This document shows, one piece after another, positions 12,492-23,205 of a DNA stretch of 64,000 nt. The stretch comes from Novosphingobium panipatense (GTDB lineage Bacteria > Pseudomonadota > Alphaproteobacteria > Sphingomonadales > Sphingomonadaceae): NCBI RefSeq assembly GCF_002149965.1, contig NZ_MSQB01000011.1, forward strand, positions 22,134 through 86,133. Reading direction: 5' to 3'. A program made the position numbers and the translations under genes. Under the pieces are notes generated by a model, which saw only the letters and a list, made by a program, of their open reading frames with translations, was not told where the DNA came from and ran no database searches. Position 1 is the first letter of the stretch. Each line of letters opens with the position of its first letter.

Positions 12492-12932
12492 GTGAGCCTC
12501 CTGATCCTGACCGCCGCCGCCCTCGGGGCCTCTACGCCCGCCGCCACCCCGGCCCATAGCGTCCAAATCGACCATCGCGGCGCCAGCTATGCCGTGGACT
12601 ACGTCACCCACGTCGAGACGCGCGCCAAGGCCATAGGCATTTCGCCCTCGACCCGGCCCAGCTCGCGCCGCTGCATCGTCACTGCCGAAGTCAGCGTCGA
12701 GCGCCGCATCCAGCCCGCGGGCGGCGGCCATGCCATCGCCACGCGCCTGCCTGCCACCCGCAGCTTCACTCAGAACCACCCGGGCGACTGCCGCAAGGGC
12801 AGCGACGACGGCGCCCGGCTGGTCGCGGCCCGCTCCGACGCGATCGACGCCCACGTCCGCGAACTCGCCTCGGCCGATCATCACGACACCCTGGCCGCCA
12901 TCGACGCCGCCCGCGATTTCGCCGTGAACTAA
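12492..12932 (+). CDS. Hypothetical secreted protein
   Basis: 146-aa protein of unknown function, started by GTG after an AGAGGA element. A short Ala-rich hydrophobic N-terminus (about 1-20) looks like a signal sequence. The mature part has two cysteines (in RRCIVTAEV and GDCRKGS) that could form a disulfide in the periplasm. It lies 20 bp upstream of the porin-like gene and is probably co-transcribed with it, suggesting an envelope role. Confidence 0.6.
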   Translation: MSLLILTAAALGASTPAATPAHSVQIDHRGASYAVDYVTHVETRAKAIGISPSTRPSSRRCIVTAEVSVERRIQPAGGGHAIATRLPATRSFTQNHPGDCRKGSDDGARLVAARSDAIDAHVRELASADHHDTLAAIDAARDFAVN

Positions 12933-12952
12933 ATCAGGCTAGAGGCCTGCGA

Positions 12953-13708
12953 ATGAACCGTTTCCTGATTCCGGCGGCCCTCTCGGCCGCCGCCTTCGCC
13001 GCGCCCGCAGCCGTTCTCGCGCAGTCCGCCTCCCCCAGCGTTTCCATCGAAGCGACCACGGACCTGCGCGAACGCGGGCTGAGCTGGTCAGACGGCAAGG
13101 CGGCCATGTCGCTCGACGCCACCCTGCCCCTGTCGCAGAGCGTGACCGTCGACGTCAGCGCCGCGACCCTGAGGGACAGCGCGCGCCACGGCGGCGCCGA
13201 CCTTGGCCTCGACGTCACCCCCGAAATCGCGCTGCTGTCTAGCGGCGGATGGACGCTCTCTGCCGGTGCCGCGGGCCATGTCTTCGTCGGCGGCGCGGGC
13301 CTGAGCTACGGCGAGGCGACCTCGCGGCTCTCCTACGCCCTCGGCCCGGCGCAGCTGGCCCTGGGTGCCAGCTTCGCGCCTTCGCAGAAGGCCATCGGCG
13401 GCAGCAACCTCTACCTCGAAGCAAATGCCGCGATGTCGCTTCCCGGCACCGCGTTCACGCTCTACGGCGGGGGCGGCTACAGCTCCGGCTCGACGCGGGA
13501 CGGCCTGCAGGCCGCCGAACGCGTGCGCCGCCTGCGGCCCGACGGCAGCTACTGGGACTACTACCTCGGCGTCGAGCGCCAGATGGACCGCCTTGCACTG
13601 GGCCTGCGCTACACCGGCACGTCGGTGAGCGACGACACCGCACCCGGCCGCTATCTGGACCGCGACACCGGCTCGCGGATCTCGGCCTATTTGCGTTTCA
13701 CCCCCTGA
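12953..13708 (+). CDS. TorF-family putative porin (outer-membrane beta-barrel)
   Basis: 251-aa protein with a clear Sec signal peptide (about 1-23, ending VLAQS). The mature chain has alternating amphipathic strands and ends in a Phe-rich strand (YLRFTP), as expected for a small outer-membrane barrel. The first strand, TTDLRERGLSWSDGK, matches the TorF/CHP02001 porin pattern of a strand with Arg-Gly followed by S-x-S-D-G. AGAGG precedes the ATG. Function beyond small-solute passage is not evident. Confidence 0.72.
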   Translation: MNRFLIPAALSAAAFAAPAAVLAQSASPSVSIEATTDLRERGLSWSDGKAAMSLDATLPLSQSVTVDVSAATLRDSARHGGADLGLDVTPEIALLSSGGWTLSAGAAGHVFVGGAGLSYGEATSRLSYALGPAQLALGASFAPSQKAIGGSNLYLEANAAMSLPGTAFTLYGGGGYSSGSTRDGLQAAERVRRLRPDGSYWDYYLGVERQMDRLALGLRYTGTSVSDDTAPGRYLDRDTGSRISAYLRFTP

Positions 13709-13723
13709 GGGGATGAGTCTGTT

Positions 13724-13862
13724 TGAAAATCCGCCGCAGGCGGATTTTGGCGGCACCAGCCCACGCCCCCACCCGACCTCCCATCAGGATACACTTGTGG
13801 GAGGTCGGGTGGGGGCGTGGGCTGGTGCCGCCTTGAAAATGCCTCTCGGGCATTTTCAAAAA
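13724..13862. repeat. Three-hairpin repeat element with perfect 35-bp stem (family C)
   Basis: Three palindromes lie side by side: a small hairpin AAAATCCGCC/GGCGGATTTT (about 13725-13747), a perfect 35-bp inverted repeat (13749-13783 and 13798-13832) with loop TCAGGATACACTTG, and a small hairpin GAAAATGCC/GGCATTTTC (13835-13857) followed by A-rich sequence. Related elements occur at 20.2, 45.7 and 63.9 kb. It also may stop transcripts leaving the porin gene. Confidence 0.9.
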
Positions 13863-13935
13863 ACTCCAACTCGCAACCAGCGCCAGCCTCGAGTATTGTC
13901 CCTTCTCAAGGGGAGATATCCGGGGCAACCACGGC

Positions 13936-15453
13936 ATGAGGACAGCAACCATTCGCTCGGCCCGAGCGCCTCGCAGGCGAGCCTCGCGGACGCTCATGGC
14001 CCATCTGGCTCTCGTCCTCGCAGTGGCCGGATGCAAGGGCGGCTCCGACGACGAGCCGCCGCCCAGGGCGAACGACACGATCGCGGTCGAGCCGCAGGCC
14101 TCGCTCATCACCGTGCCGATCCATGCCGACGTCACCGGCCTTGCCGCCGCGCTGGAAGAGGAAATCCCGCGCCGGCTCTGGGCGATAGACCGGCCCGAAA
14201 CGCCCTGCGTCGCCTCGAAGCGGGTCAAGGTGGCCTTCGTCAAGCTCAAGACCCCCACCATCAAGTGCCGCATCGTCGGCGAAGTGACGCGCGGTCCCTT
14301 GCGCTTCGTGGGCAAGGGGCGCGACATCGTGCTGTCCATGCCGCTTCACGCCGTCGTCCGTGCCGAGGATATCGGCGGCATCCTGAAGCGCGAGACCGCC
14401 ACTGCCGATGCCAATGCCCATGCCACCATCCGCCTGACCATTGGCCGGGACTGGTCCCCGCGCGGCACCGTGGATATCCGCTACGACTGGACCAACCGCC
14501 CGCACCTCGACTTCCTGGGCCAGCGCGTGGACTTCGCGGACAAGGCCGACGAGAAGCTGAAGCCGGTGATCGCCCGCCTCGAACGGACCCTGCCGCGCCA
14601 CCTTGCCCGCATGGAACTGCGCCCGCAGATCGAGCGCGCGTGGGATTCGGCCTTCACCTCGCTGCTGCTCAACGAGAAGAACCCGCCCGTCTGGATGCGC
14701 GTAACGCCGCAGGAGCTGCAATATGGCGGCTACGAGCTGAAGGGCAATCACCTGCTGCTGCGCCTCGGCCTCAAGGCGCTGACCGAGACTTTCATCGGCG
14801 ATCGGCCAGCCGATCCGGCGCCCCGCGCGCTGCCGCCGATGCGGCCGCTGGAGGAGGAAGCCGGAAAGCTCGCCTTCTTCATCCCCGTGATCGCCGACTA
14901 CCGCCAGCTGGAACCGGTGCTGATCCGCGCCTTGCGCAAGCGTGCGCAGCGGCCTTTCGAAGTGCCGCATTTCGGGCCGATCTTCGCCGATTTCCAGAAG
15001 GCGACGATCTACGGCACCACCGGCCGCCGCATCGCCGTGGGCGTGACTTTCACAGCCCGCGACAAGGCAGGCCGGATCAAGCCCGCGCGCGGCACCGTGT
15101 GGATGACGGCCATGCCGGTCAATGCGGAGAATTCCCGCAAGGTCGATTTCGCCGACTTCCACGTCAGCGGCACGACCGACGCCGTCGGCGGGGACCTGCT
15201 GCTGCGGCTGGCCAATACGCCGGGGATGTCGGGCACCCTGTCGTCGGCGCTGGGGCAGAATTTCGAGAAAGACTACCAGGAACTGCTGGGCAAGATCGCC
15301 CATGCCATCGACGACAAGCGCGAAGGTTCCTTCATCATCCGCGCCCAGGTCCGCCAGGCCCAGACCGGACGGATACAGGCAAGCGGACAAGGCCTCTACC
15401 TTCCCGTTTCCGCCCAGGGCACCGCCGCGATCGAGCTGCGCCCGCAGAAGTGA
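13936..15453 (+). CDS. DUF4403 family lipoprotein
   Basis: 505-aa protein of the DUF4403 family. The N-terminus is arginine-rich, followed by a hydrophobic stretch that ends in a lipobox (LAVAGC, Cys33), so it is probably anchored in the outer or inner membrane facing the periplasm. The rest is a regular beta-rich protein with repeated tubular-lipid-binding-like strands (ITVPIHADVTGLAAALEEEIPRRLW near the front and a related half later), consistent with a two-repeat lipid-binding fold, though this is inference. GGGGAGA stands about 20 bases before the ATG; an internal ATG at 13996 would give a shorter signal. No operon partners. Confidence 0.72.
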   Translation: MRTATIRSARAPRRRASRTLMAHLALVLAVAGCKGGSDDEPPPRANDTIAVEPQASLITVPIHADVTGLAAALEEEIPRRLWAIDRPETPCVASKRVKVAFVKLKTPTIKCRIVGEVTRGPLRFVGKGRDIVLSMPLHAVVRAEDIGGILKRETATADANAHATIRLTIGRDWSPRGTVDIRYDWTNRPHLDFLGQRVDFADKADEKLKPVIARLERTLPRHLARMELRPQIERAWDSAFTSLLLNEKNPPVWMRVTPQELQYGGYELKGNHLLLRLGLKALTETFIGDRPADPAPRALPPMRPLEEEAGKLAFFIPVIADYRQLEPVLIRALRKRAQRPFEVPHFGPIFADFQKATIYGTTGRRIAVGVTFTARDKAGRIKPARGTVWMTAMPVNAENSRKVDFADFHVSGTTDAVGGDLLLRLANTPGMSGTLSSALGQNFEKDYQELLGKIAHAIDDKREGSFIIRAQVRQAQTGRIQASGQGLYLPVSAQGTAAIELRPQK

Positions 15454-15595
15454 CCCCCGGCCCAAATCGGGAAGGGAAAGGCCCCGCCTGCACCAAAACG
15501 GGATTCCCCGGAATTCGAGCAGCCTTGACGTGCAAACGATTTTATACAGAGTTGTCCAACATTCCTAACTGCAACCAGACGACTACGGGGATCGC

Positions 15596-16570
15596 TTGAA
15601 GGCTGTACTTTGCTCCGGGACAGGAGGCCGCCCCACACTGACATTCGGTGAGGCACCCGATCCGGTCATCGCGGACGACATGGTGCTGATCCGCGTGGAA
15701 CTCGTCTCCATCGAAGCGATCGACGTGGTCAAGCTCGCGCTCTATCGCAGCGGGCTGGCGGACGTACCGGCAGGCGGCATCGTCGGCTGCCAAGCCAGCG
15801 GCACGGTGATCGCGGTGGGCAGCGCCGTCACCCGGTTCGGCGTGGGCGACCGGGTCGTGGCCTATCACGGCTGCGGCAGCCATGCGGAATTGTTCGCGGC
15901 CCCCGAAGCCTCGACCTGGCACCTGCCCGAGGGCCTCGACCCTGGCAGCGCCGCCGCCGCGCCCTTCACCCTGGCCGCCACCCACGACACGCTTCTCGCG
16001 CGCGGCAAGCTTGTGCCGGGCGAGACGATCCTGATCAACCACGTCACCAGCAGCCTCGGCCTCGTTTCCGTGCAACTGGCGATCGAGGCCGGCGCCCGCG
16101 TGATCGGCATCGCCCGCGACCCGATGTGCGAGGAACGGCTGAACCGGATCGGCCTTGCCGACGTGCTCAACGCGGGCCGCGACGACATCATCGCGCGGTG
16201 CCTGGAACTCACCGGGGGCCAGGGCGTGGATTTCGTGTTCGACGTGAGCGCGGGAGACCGGATCACCCAGCTCGCCAGACTGGTCAAGCCGGGCGGCCGC
16301 TATGCCGCCTTCTCCCCCGCCGAAAGCCTGGCGAGCGTGGGCTATGGCCGCGACGGAACCACGCCCGATATCGGCCGCCTGACGATCATGCCGTCATCGC
16401 CGATGCAGGATCCCCTCGTCCATGCCCAGGTCGCCGCGATGCTCGCGCGCGTCGCGGGGGGCGAACTGCTGTTGCCGATCGAGCACGAATTCGCCTTGTG
16501 CGAGGCGGCCGAGGCTTACGAATTCATCCTGAGCGGCCAGCCTTTCGGCCACATCGTGATGCGGCCCTGA
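15596..16570 (+). CDS. MDR-family (quinone-oxidoreductase-like) dehydrogenase
   Basis: 324-aa NAD(P)-dependent medium-chain dehydrogenase/reductase. It starts with TTG, preceded by GGGG, giving the family N-terminus MKAVLCS. The GroES-like domain contains GIVGCQASGTVIAVG and the cofactor fold contains LINHVTSSLGLVSVQLA and later VDFVFDVSAGD. It lacks the zinc-ligand cysteines of true alcohol dehydrogenases, which fits the quinone oxidoreductase/crotonyl reductase branch. Substrate unknown. It converges with the M49-like gene, leaving 13 bases between stops. Confidence 0.8.
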   Translation: MKAVLCSGTGGRPTLTFGEAPDPVIADDMVLIRVELVSIEAIDVVKLALYRSGLADVPAGGIVGCQASGTVIAVGSAVTRFGVGDRVVAYHGCGSHAELFAAPEASTWHLPEGLDPGSAAAAPFTLAATHDTLLARGKLVPGETILINHVTSSLGLVSVQLAIEAGARVIGIARDPMCEERLNRIGLADVLNAGRDDIIARCLELTGGQGVDFVFDVSAGDRITQLARLVKPGGRYAAFSPAESLASVGYGRDGTTPDIGRLTIMPSSPMQDPLVHAQVAAMLARVAGGELLLPIEHEFALCEAAEAYEFILSGQPFGHIVMRP

Positions 16571-16583
16571 ACGACCGGGCCCC

Positions 16584-18236
<1,653 letters not shown>

Positions 18237-18302
18237 GGAATAGGGTCCGTCTGGGGGATTGATGGGGCGGACCCTAGGCCTCTCGTTTAGGGAAAGAAAG
18301 GT

Positions 18303-18486
18303 AGAAGCAGGGGAGCTTAGCCCCCCTGCACCCCCAAGACTGTCGAGGTCATGCGGACCAACCACGTCGTGCGCCCATGGCTGCGTCGGGAGACATATTG
18401 GCTGCGCCGCAAGGAGCGCACTACGGATAGGTGGCGCACGACGTTGACATTCCGAGGGTCCGGGGGATCATCCCCCGGAATCTTCT
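18303..18486. repeat. 184-bp structured repeat, copy 1 (family D)
   Basis: Closely similar to 37415-37597. One end is a hairpin around CAGGGG/CCCCTG, the other the hairpin TCCGGGGGATCATCCCCCGGA, and between them lie the conserved blocks GCGTCGGGAGAC, TTGGCTGCGCCGCA and ACATTCCGAGGGTCC. In this copy CGTCGTGCGCC and GGCGCACGACG form a third, internal stem. It fills the space between the M49-like gene and the end of recN. Confidence 0.88.
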
Positions 18487-20147
18487 TAAACTTCCAGCAA
18501 CCGATCCGCCTGCGCCCGAGCCTCAGCCGTCACCTCCGCACCGGAGAGCATCCGCGCGATCTCTTCCTTGCGCTCGCCCTCGTCGAGCAGCGCCACGGAG
18601 GTCCGCGTAACCGTCCCCTCGCTGGACTTGGCGATCATGTAGTGCCGCCGCCCACGCGCCGCGACTTGCGGGCTATGGGTGACGGCCAGCAACTGCCCAT
18701 CCGAGGCGAGCCGCGCCAGGCGTTCGCCGATCGCGCTGGCCACCGCGCCGCCCACGCCCCGGTCGATCTCGTCGAAGATCACCGTCGCCGCGCCGCCCTC
18801 TTCCGCCAGCGCCACCTTGAGCGCGAGGATGAAGCGCGAGAGTTCGCCGCCCGAGGCGATCTTGGCGAGCGGGGCGAAATCGGCGCCGGGGTTGGTGCTG
18901 ATCAGGAATTCGACCCCGTCCATGCCCTGCGCGTTCCAGCGCTCCTCGGGCAGGCGGATCACCGAAGTCTGGAATCGCGCGGCATCGAGCTTGAGCGGTG
19001 CCAGTTCGGCGGCCACGGCCTTGTCCAGCCGCTTCGCTGCCGAGCGCCGCAGATCGTGCAGCGCCTCGGCCAGTTCGCGATAGGCCAGCGCGGCCTTCTG
19101 CGCCGTGCGCTCCAGCGCCGCGACATGTTCCTCGCCGCCTTCGATGGCGTCGAGCGCGCTGCGCATCTCGCGCATCTTCTCGGGCAGATCGTCGACCTGA
19201 CAGGCCTGCTTGCGCGCGGCGGCGCGAAGATCGAAGAGGCGGGTCTCGATGCGGTCCAGTTCGTCGGGATCGAATGCCAGCGCCTCGGCGGCGCGGTCCA
19301 GCCGGTCTTCCGCCTCGCTCGCCTCGATCACCGCGCGGTCGAGCGCCTCCATCGCCTCGGCCAGCAGCGGATGCTCCCCGGCGATCCGGTCGAGCCGCCG
19401 CGATGCGCCGCGCAAGCTGGCCAGCGCGGAATCGGAGCCGGTCCAGAGATGCTGAAGCGCGGCCAGATCGTCGGCCAGCTTCTCACCCTTCTGCATGCCG
19501 GCGCGGGCCTGCGCGAGTTCCTCTTCCTCGCCTTCCAGCGGCGCAAGGGCATCGAGTTCGGCAAGGTGCGCCAGCAGGAGGTCCTGGTCCTCGGCCGCCT
19601 TGGCCACTTGCGCGCGGGCACTGTCGAGCGCCTGCTGCGCCGTGCGCCAGGTCTTCCACGCCGCCTCCACGCCCGCGACGTCGCCCCCAGCGAACCTGTC
19701 GAGCAAGGCGCGGTGGCCCCGGGCATTGACGAGACCGCGATCGTCGTGCTGGCCGTGGATCTCGACCAGCGTGGGCGCGATCTCGCGCAGCAGGGCGACG
19801 CCCACCGGCTGGTCGTTGAGGAAGGCGCGGCTGCCGCCGTCGGCCTTGAGCTGGCGCTTGAGGATCAGCGGCTCGCCCGGCTCGATCTCCACGTCGGCAT
19901 CGTCGAGCACGGCGCGCAAGCCGTTCGGAAGCTGCGCGAACTCGAAACTGGCGGTAACCGTGGCCCGGTCCTCTCCCGCCCGCACGAGGCCGCTGTCGGC
20001 ACGGTTGCCGATGACGAGGCCCAGCGCATCGAGCAGGATCGACTTGCCCGCGCCCGTTTCACCGGTGAGAACGCCCAGCCCCTTCGCAAAGTCGAGGTCG
20101 AGCGCTTCGATCAGCACGATATTGCGGATGGAAAGGCGGTTCAGCAT
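18486..20147 (-). CDS. recN: DNA repair protein RecN
   Basis: 553-aa SMC-like ATPase of double-strand break repair, of usual length. Walker A is GETGAGKS (29-36), the central part is a long coiled coil, the signature motif SGGELSRFILALK lies in the C-terminal half, and Walker B follows as VIFDEIDRGVGG. It holds broken ends for RecA-dependent repair. A LexA-type box directly abuts the start codon (20148-20162), so SOS induction is expected. No good ribosome binding site is visible between box and ATG. bamD lies upstream in the same direction, the arrangement usual in alphaproteobacteria. Confidence 0.96.
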   Translation of the reverse strand: MLNRLSIRNIVLIEALDLDFAKGLGVLTGETGAGKSILLDALGLVIGNRADSGLVRAGEDRATVTASFEFAQLPNGLRAVLDDADVEIEPGEPLILKRQLKADGGSRAFLNDQPVGVALLREIAPTLVEIHGQHDDRGLVNARGHRALLDRFAGGDVAGVEAAWKTWRTAQQALDSARAQVAKAAEDQDLLLAHLAELDALAPLEGEEEELAQARAGMQKGEKLADDLAALQHLWTGSDSALASLRGASRRLDRIAGEHPLLAEAMEALDRAVIEASEAEDRLDRAAEALAFDPDELDRIETRLFDLRAAARKQACQVDDLPEKMREMRSALDAIEGGEEHVAALERTAQKAALAYRELAEALHDLRRSAAKRLDKAVAAELAPLKLDAARFQTSVIRLPEERWNAQGMDGVEFLISTNPGADFAPLAKIASGGELSRFILALKVALAEEGGAATVIFDEIDRGVGGAVASAIGERLARLASDGQLLAVTHSPQVAARGRRHYMIAKSSEGTVTRTSVALLDEGERKEEIARMLSGAEVTAEARAQADRLLEV

Positions 20148-20162
20148 GTTCGCGGTCCGTTC
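20148..20162 (-). promoter_or_regulatory. LexA (SOS) box at recN start
   Basis: GTTCGCGGTCCGTTC matches the alphaproteobacterial direct-repeat LexA operator GTTC-N7-GTTC exactly. It begins at the base next to the recN start codon, so a bound repressor would block the transcription start or the early transcribed region. Confidence 0.8.
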
Positions 20163-20202
20163 TAGCGAAAGAAGTTCCGCCCGTCACGCCCGTTTGCAAC
20201 TT

Positions 20203-20283
20203 CGCCGGAGGCGAATTCCGGCGGCGCCAGACCCTCCCGCATCTGAGAGAGCCCTTGCCGCCGGGAAAATGCCTCAGGCCGCG
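20203..20283. repeat. Short degenerate family C element
   Basis: TCGCCGGAGGCGAATTCCGG-type hairpin, then GGCGCCAGACCCTCCC and ending GGGAAAATGCCTCAG, matches the order of parts of the element at 13.7 kb but with the large stem mostly lost. It overlaps the last codons of bamD by about 10 bases. Confidence 0.5.
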
Positions 20284-21074
20284 GCGAGGTTCTCGGGCGC
20301 GTTCTTGCTCATCAGCTTGTAGGCGCGGTCGTACCACTTGCTGTTGGGATAGTTGTGTTCGAGCACGGCGGCGGCCTTCTGCGCTTCCTCGGGAACGCCG
20401 AGGGCCAGGTAGCCTTCCACCAGGCGGAACAGCGCCTCGGGCGCGTGGCTGGTGGTCTGGAAATTGTCCACCACGTTGCGGAAACGCAGGGTGGCGGCCA
20501 GCCACTTGCCGCTGTTCTCGTAGCCGCGGCCGATGGTCATTTCCTTGCCCGCAAGGTGATCGTTGACGAGGTCGATCTTCAGCTTGGCGTCCGAGGCATA
20601 AGCCGTGTTCGGATAGCGGCGCATGATGTCGGTCAGCGCCTGCTTGGCCTGCTCGGTGGTCTTCTGGTCGCGCGTGACGTCGCTGATCTGTTCGTAATAG
20701 CAGATCGCGATCAGGTAATAGGCGTAAGGCGCGTCCTTGTTGCCCGGATGGATCGAGAGGAAGCGCTGCGCCGACTGGATCGACTTGGTATAGTCGCGCG
20801 CGGCATAGTAGCTGAACGCGCTCATCAGCTGGGCGCGGCGGGCCCAGGGCGAATAGGGATGCTGGCGCTCGACTTCGTCGAACAGCGCGGCGGCCTGACG
20901 GGTACGGCCCTGGTTCAGGCGATCCTGCGCGGCGGCATAGAGCGTGTCCACGTCGCGCGCGACATAGGCGGTATCCTTGTTCCCGCCTCCACGTCCGGCG
21001 CAACCGGCAGTCAGTACGAGCGCCCCGGTGGCGGCGGCGGCGAGAGCGATCTTGAAGCGCGAACGTTCGAACAT
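20274..21074 (-). CDS. bamD: Outer membrane assembly lipoprotein BamD
   Basis: 266-aa lipoprotein of the BAM complex, which inserts beta-barrels into the outer membrane. A basic start and hydrophobic helix end in the lipobox LTAGC (C25). Five TPR-like helical repeats follow: DTLYAAAQDRLNQG, then RRAQLMSAFSYYAARDY, AYYLIAICYYEQ, LKIDLVNDHLAGKEM and LFRLVEGYLALG. Length and repeat order match alphaproteobacterial BamD. It precedes recN in the same direction, and its start diverges from the antiporter gene. Confidence 0.95.
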   Translation of the reverse strand: MFERSRFKIALAAAATGALVLTAGCAGRGGGNKDTAYVARDVDTLYAAAQDRLNQGRTRQAAALFDEVERQHPYSPWARRAQLMSAFSYYAARDYTKSIQSAQRFLSIHPGNKDAPYAYYLIAICYYEQISDVTRDQKTTEQAKQALTDIMRRYPNTAYASDAKLKIDLVNDHLAGKEMTIGRGYENSGKWLAATLRFRNVVDNFQTTSHAPEALFRLVEGYLALGVPEEAQKAAAVLEHNYPNSKWYDRAYKLMSKNAPENLAAA

Positions 21075-21249
21075 GGGGCAGGTCTATAGCCAGCGCTTTG
21101 CTGAACGCCAAGTGAAGTTGCGCGGGGATACACTATCGCAGGAGTGGACAAGTCGGAGCGGGCCGGAATGCCGTCGGGAAACGCAGAAATACTCGGGAAT
21201 AGCGCCCCTTCGCCATTGTCTGGCGCGCCGCGCCTGCCATAGTCGGGCC

Positions 21250-23031
21250 ATGGCCGGCAGCAACGCACTCTCTTCTCCCGTCATGTCCGACGCGCTCGTT
21301 ATCCTGGGCGCGGCAGGCATCGTGATTCCCGTCTTCAATCGATTCCGCATCACCCCGGTCATCGGCTTCATCCTGGTGGGCCTGCTGGTCGGCCCGTTTG
21401 GCCTGGGCAGGCTGGTCTTCGACCACCCCGCCTTGTCATGGGTCACCATCACCGACCCGGACGGGCTGGAAATATTCGCGGAATTCGGCATCATCCTGCT
21501 GCTGTTCTCGATCGGGCTCGAACTCTCGTTCGGGCGATTGTGGGCCATGCGCCGGTTCGTCTTCGGCCTGGGATCGCTGGAACTGATCCTGACCGGCTCC
21601 GCGCTGACCTTCTTCTTCGCGGCGATCGGACAGGGCTTTTCCGGCGCCATGGCGCTGGGCCTCGCGCTCGCGCTCTCCTCCACCGCGCTGGTCCTGAAGA
21701 TGACCGACACGACCACGCCGGTCGGCCGCGCGGCGCTGGCCATGCTGCTGTTCGAGGATATCGCGCTGGTGCCGATCATCTTCCTGCTCGGCGCGCTGGC
21801 CCCCCATGCCAAGGGCGCGGGCGTGGACGGCCTGATCCACACCCTGGTCTGGGGCACCCTGGTCGTCACCGCGCTGCTGGTGCTCGGCCGCTACCTGCTG
21901 CCGCCGCTCTTCGCGCAGGCGGCCCGCACCAAGAGCCCCGAACTGTTTCTGGCGGCCAGCCTGCTGGTGGTGATTCTCGCCTCGCTGGCGACCGGGGCCA
22001 CCGGTCTCTCGCCGATCGTCGGCGCGCTCGTCGCGGGCCTGCTCATCGCCGAGACCGAATACCACACCGAAGTCGAACAGATCATCGAGCCGTTCAAGGG
22101 CCTCGCCCTCGGGGTGTTCCTGATCACCATCGGCATGAGCATCGACCTCAGGATCGTGTGGGAGAACCTCGCCTCGATCCTGATCGCGACGGTGGGCGTG
22201 GTCCTGCTCAAGTCCACGGTCACCGGCCTGCTCCTGCGCATGATGGGCGCGCGGCGCGGCACCGCGACCGAGACTGGCATCCTCATGTCGAGCCCTTCCG
22301 AAACCACGCTGATCGTGCTGAGCGCCGCCAGCGCCGCCCAGCTGATCCAGCCCGGCACGGCGATGTTCTGGCAGATCGTCACTGCGCTGGGCCTGACGGT
22401 CACGCCGCTGCTGTCGATGATCGGCAAAGTCCTCGCCCGGCAGGTTGACAGCGTGGAGGCACCGCACCAGCCCGCCGAAGCGCCGGACAAGCCGCCCGTG
22501 CTGATCGTCGGCTTCGGGCGCGTCGGACGGCTGGTGGCCGACATGCTGGCGCGCCACGGCCGCCCCTACCTTGCGGTGGACAGCAATACCGACCTCGTCA
22601 CCGAAGGGCGGCGCCACGGCTACACGGTCGCCTTCGGAGACGCCGGGCGCGGCGATGCCATGCTGCGCTTCGGCGCGGCGGGCGCGGCGGCGGTGATCCT
22701 GACCATGGACGAACCCGTCACCGCCCAGCGCATCGTCCGCAAGCTGCGCGCCGACTTCCCCGAACTTCCCATCATCGCCCGCGCCCGCGACGCCGAACAC
22801 GCCGCCGTGCTCTACCGCGCCGGGGCCACCCATTCGGTTCCCGAAACGCTGGAAAGCTCGCTCCAGCTATCGGAAGCCGCACTGGTGGAAATCGGCGTCG
22901 CCATGGGCCCGGTGATCGCCTCGATCCACGAAAAGCGCGACGAATTTCGCGAGCAGATCATGCAGCAGGGCGGCCTCTCGCAGAAGCCCGCACTCAAGTC
23001 GGGGCAGCTGCGGGAACCGGAGAAGGCCTGA
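21250..23031 (+). CDS. Kef/CPA2-type monovalent cation:proton antiporter
   Basis: 593-aa inner-membrane protein. About 12 transmembrane helices (roughly residues 10-395) form a CPA2 Na+/H+ exchanger domain with conserved GFILVGLLVGPFGLG, LFSIGLELSFGRLWAMRR and LLFEDIALVPIIFLLGAL. A cytosolic TrkA-N/RCK domain begins at about 415 with VLIVGFGRVGRLVADML and the acidic end AVDSN. This is the KefB/KefC layout (potassium efflux under control of a nucleotide-binding domain). The ATG at 21250 is preferred; the ATG at 21283 (MSDALVILG) is a possible alternative. Confidence 0.85.
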   Translation: MAGSNALSSPVMSDALVILGAAGIVIPVFNRFRITPVIGFILVGLLVGPFGLGRLVFDHPALSWVTITDPDGLEIFAEFGIILLLFSIGLELSFGRLWAMRRFVFGLGSLELILTGSALTFFFAAIGQGFSGAMALGLALALSSTALVLKMTDTTTPVGRAALAMLLFEDIALVPIIFLLGALAPHAKGAGVDGLIHTLVWGTLVVTALLVLGRYLLPPLFAQAARTKSPELFLAASLLVVILASLATGATGLSPIVGALVAGLLIAETEYHTEVEQIIEPFKGLALGVFLITIGMSIDLRIVWENLASILIATVGVVLLKSTVTGLLLRMMGARRGTATETGILMSSPSETTLIVLSAASAAQLIQPGTAMFWQIVTALGLTVTPLLSMIGKVLARQVDSVEAPHQPAEAPDKPPVLIVGFGRVGRLVADMLARHGRPYLAVDSNTDLVTEGRRHGYTVAFGDAGRGDAMLRFGAAGAAAVILTMDEPVTAQRIVRKLRADFPELPIIARARDAEHAAVLYRAGATHSVPETLESSLQLSEAALVEIGVAMGPVIASIHEKRDEFREQIMQQGGLSQKPALKSGQLREPEKA

Positions 23032-23093
23032 GGCAGACTGAGATCGGCACGCCCCATACTTCCGCGTCCGCTCATACTGGGCATCCTCCTCCC

Positions 23094-23172
23094 CCGCTCA
23101 TCCTGAGCTTGTCGAAGGATGGGAGACACAGCACCACGCCGCCGGGGGCTTCGACAAGCTCAGCCTGAGCGG
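23094..23172. repeat. Inverted REP pair (REPIN), copy 1
   Basis: CGCTCATCCTGAGCTTGTCG and its partner CTTCGACAAGCTCAGCCTGAG face each other with a 25-bp spacer (GGATGGGAGACACAGC...). Nearly the same element, spacer included, lies at 40151-40241, so this is a whole dispersed unit, not two independent REPs. Confidence 0.9.
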
Positions 23173-23205
23173 TCTGGAAGGGGATGAGCCGAGGCCTGTC
23201 CCGTC

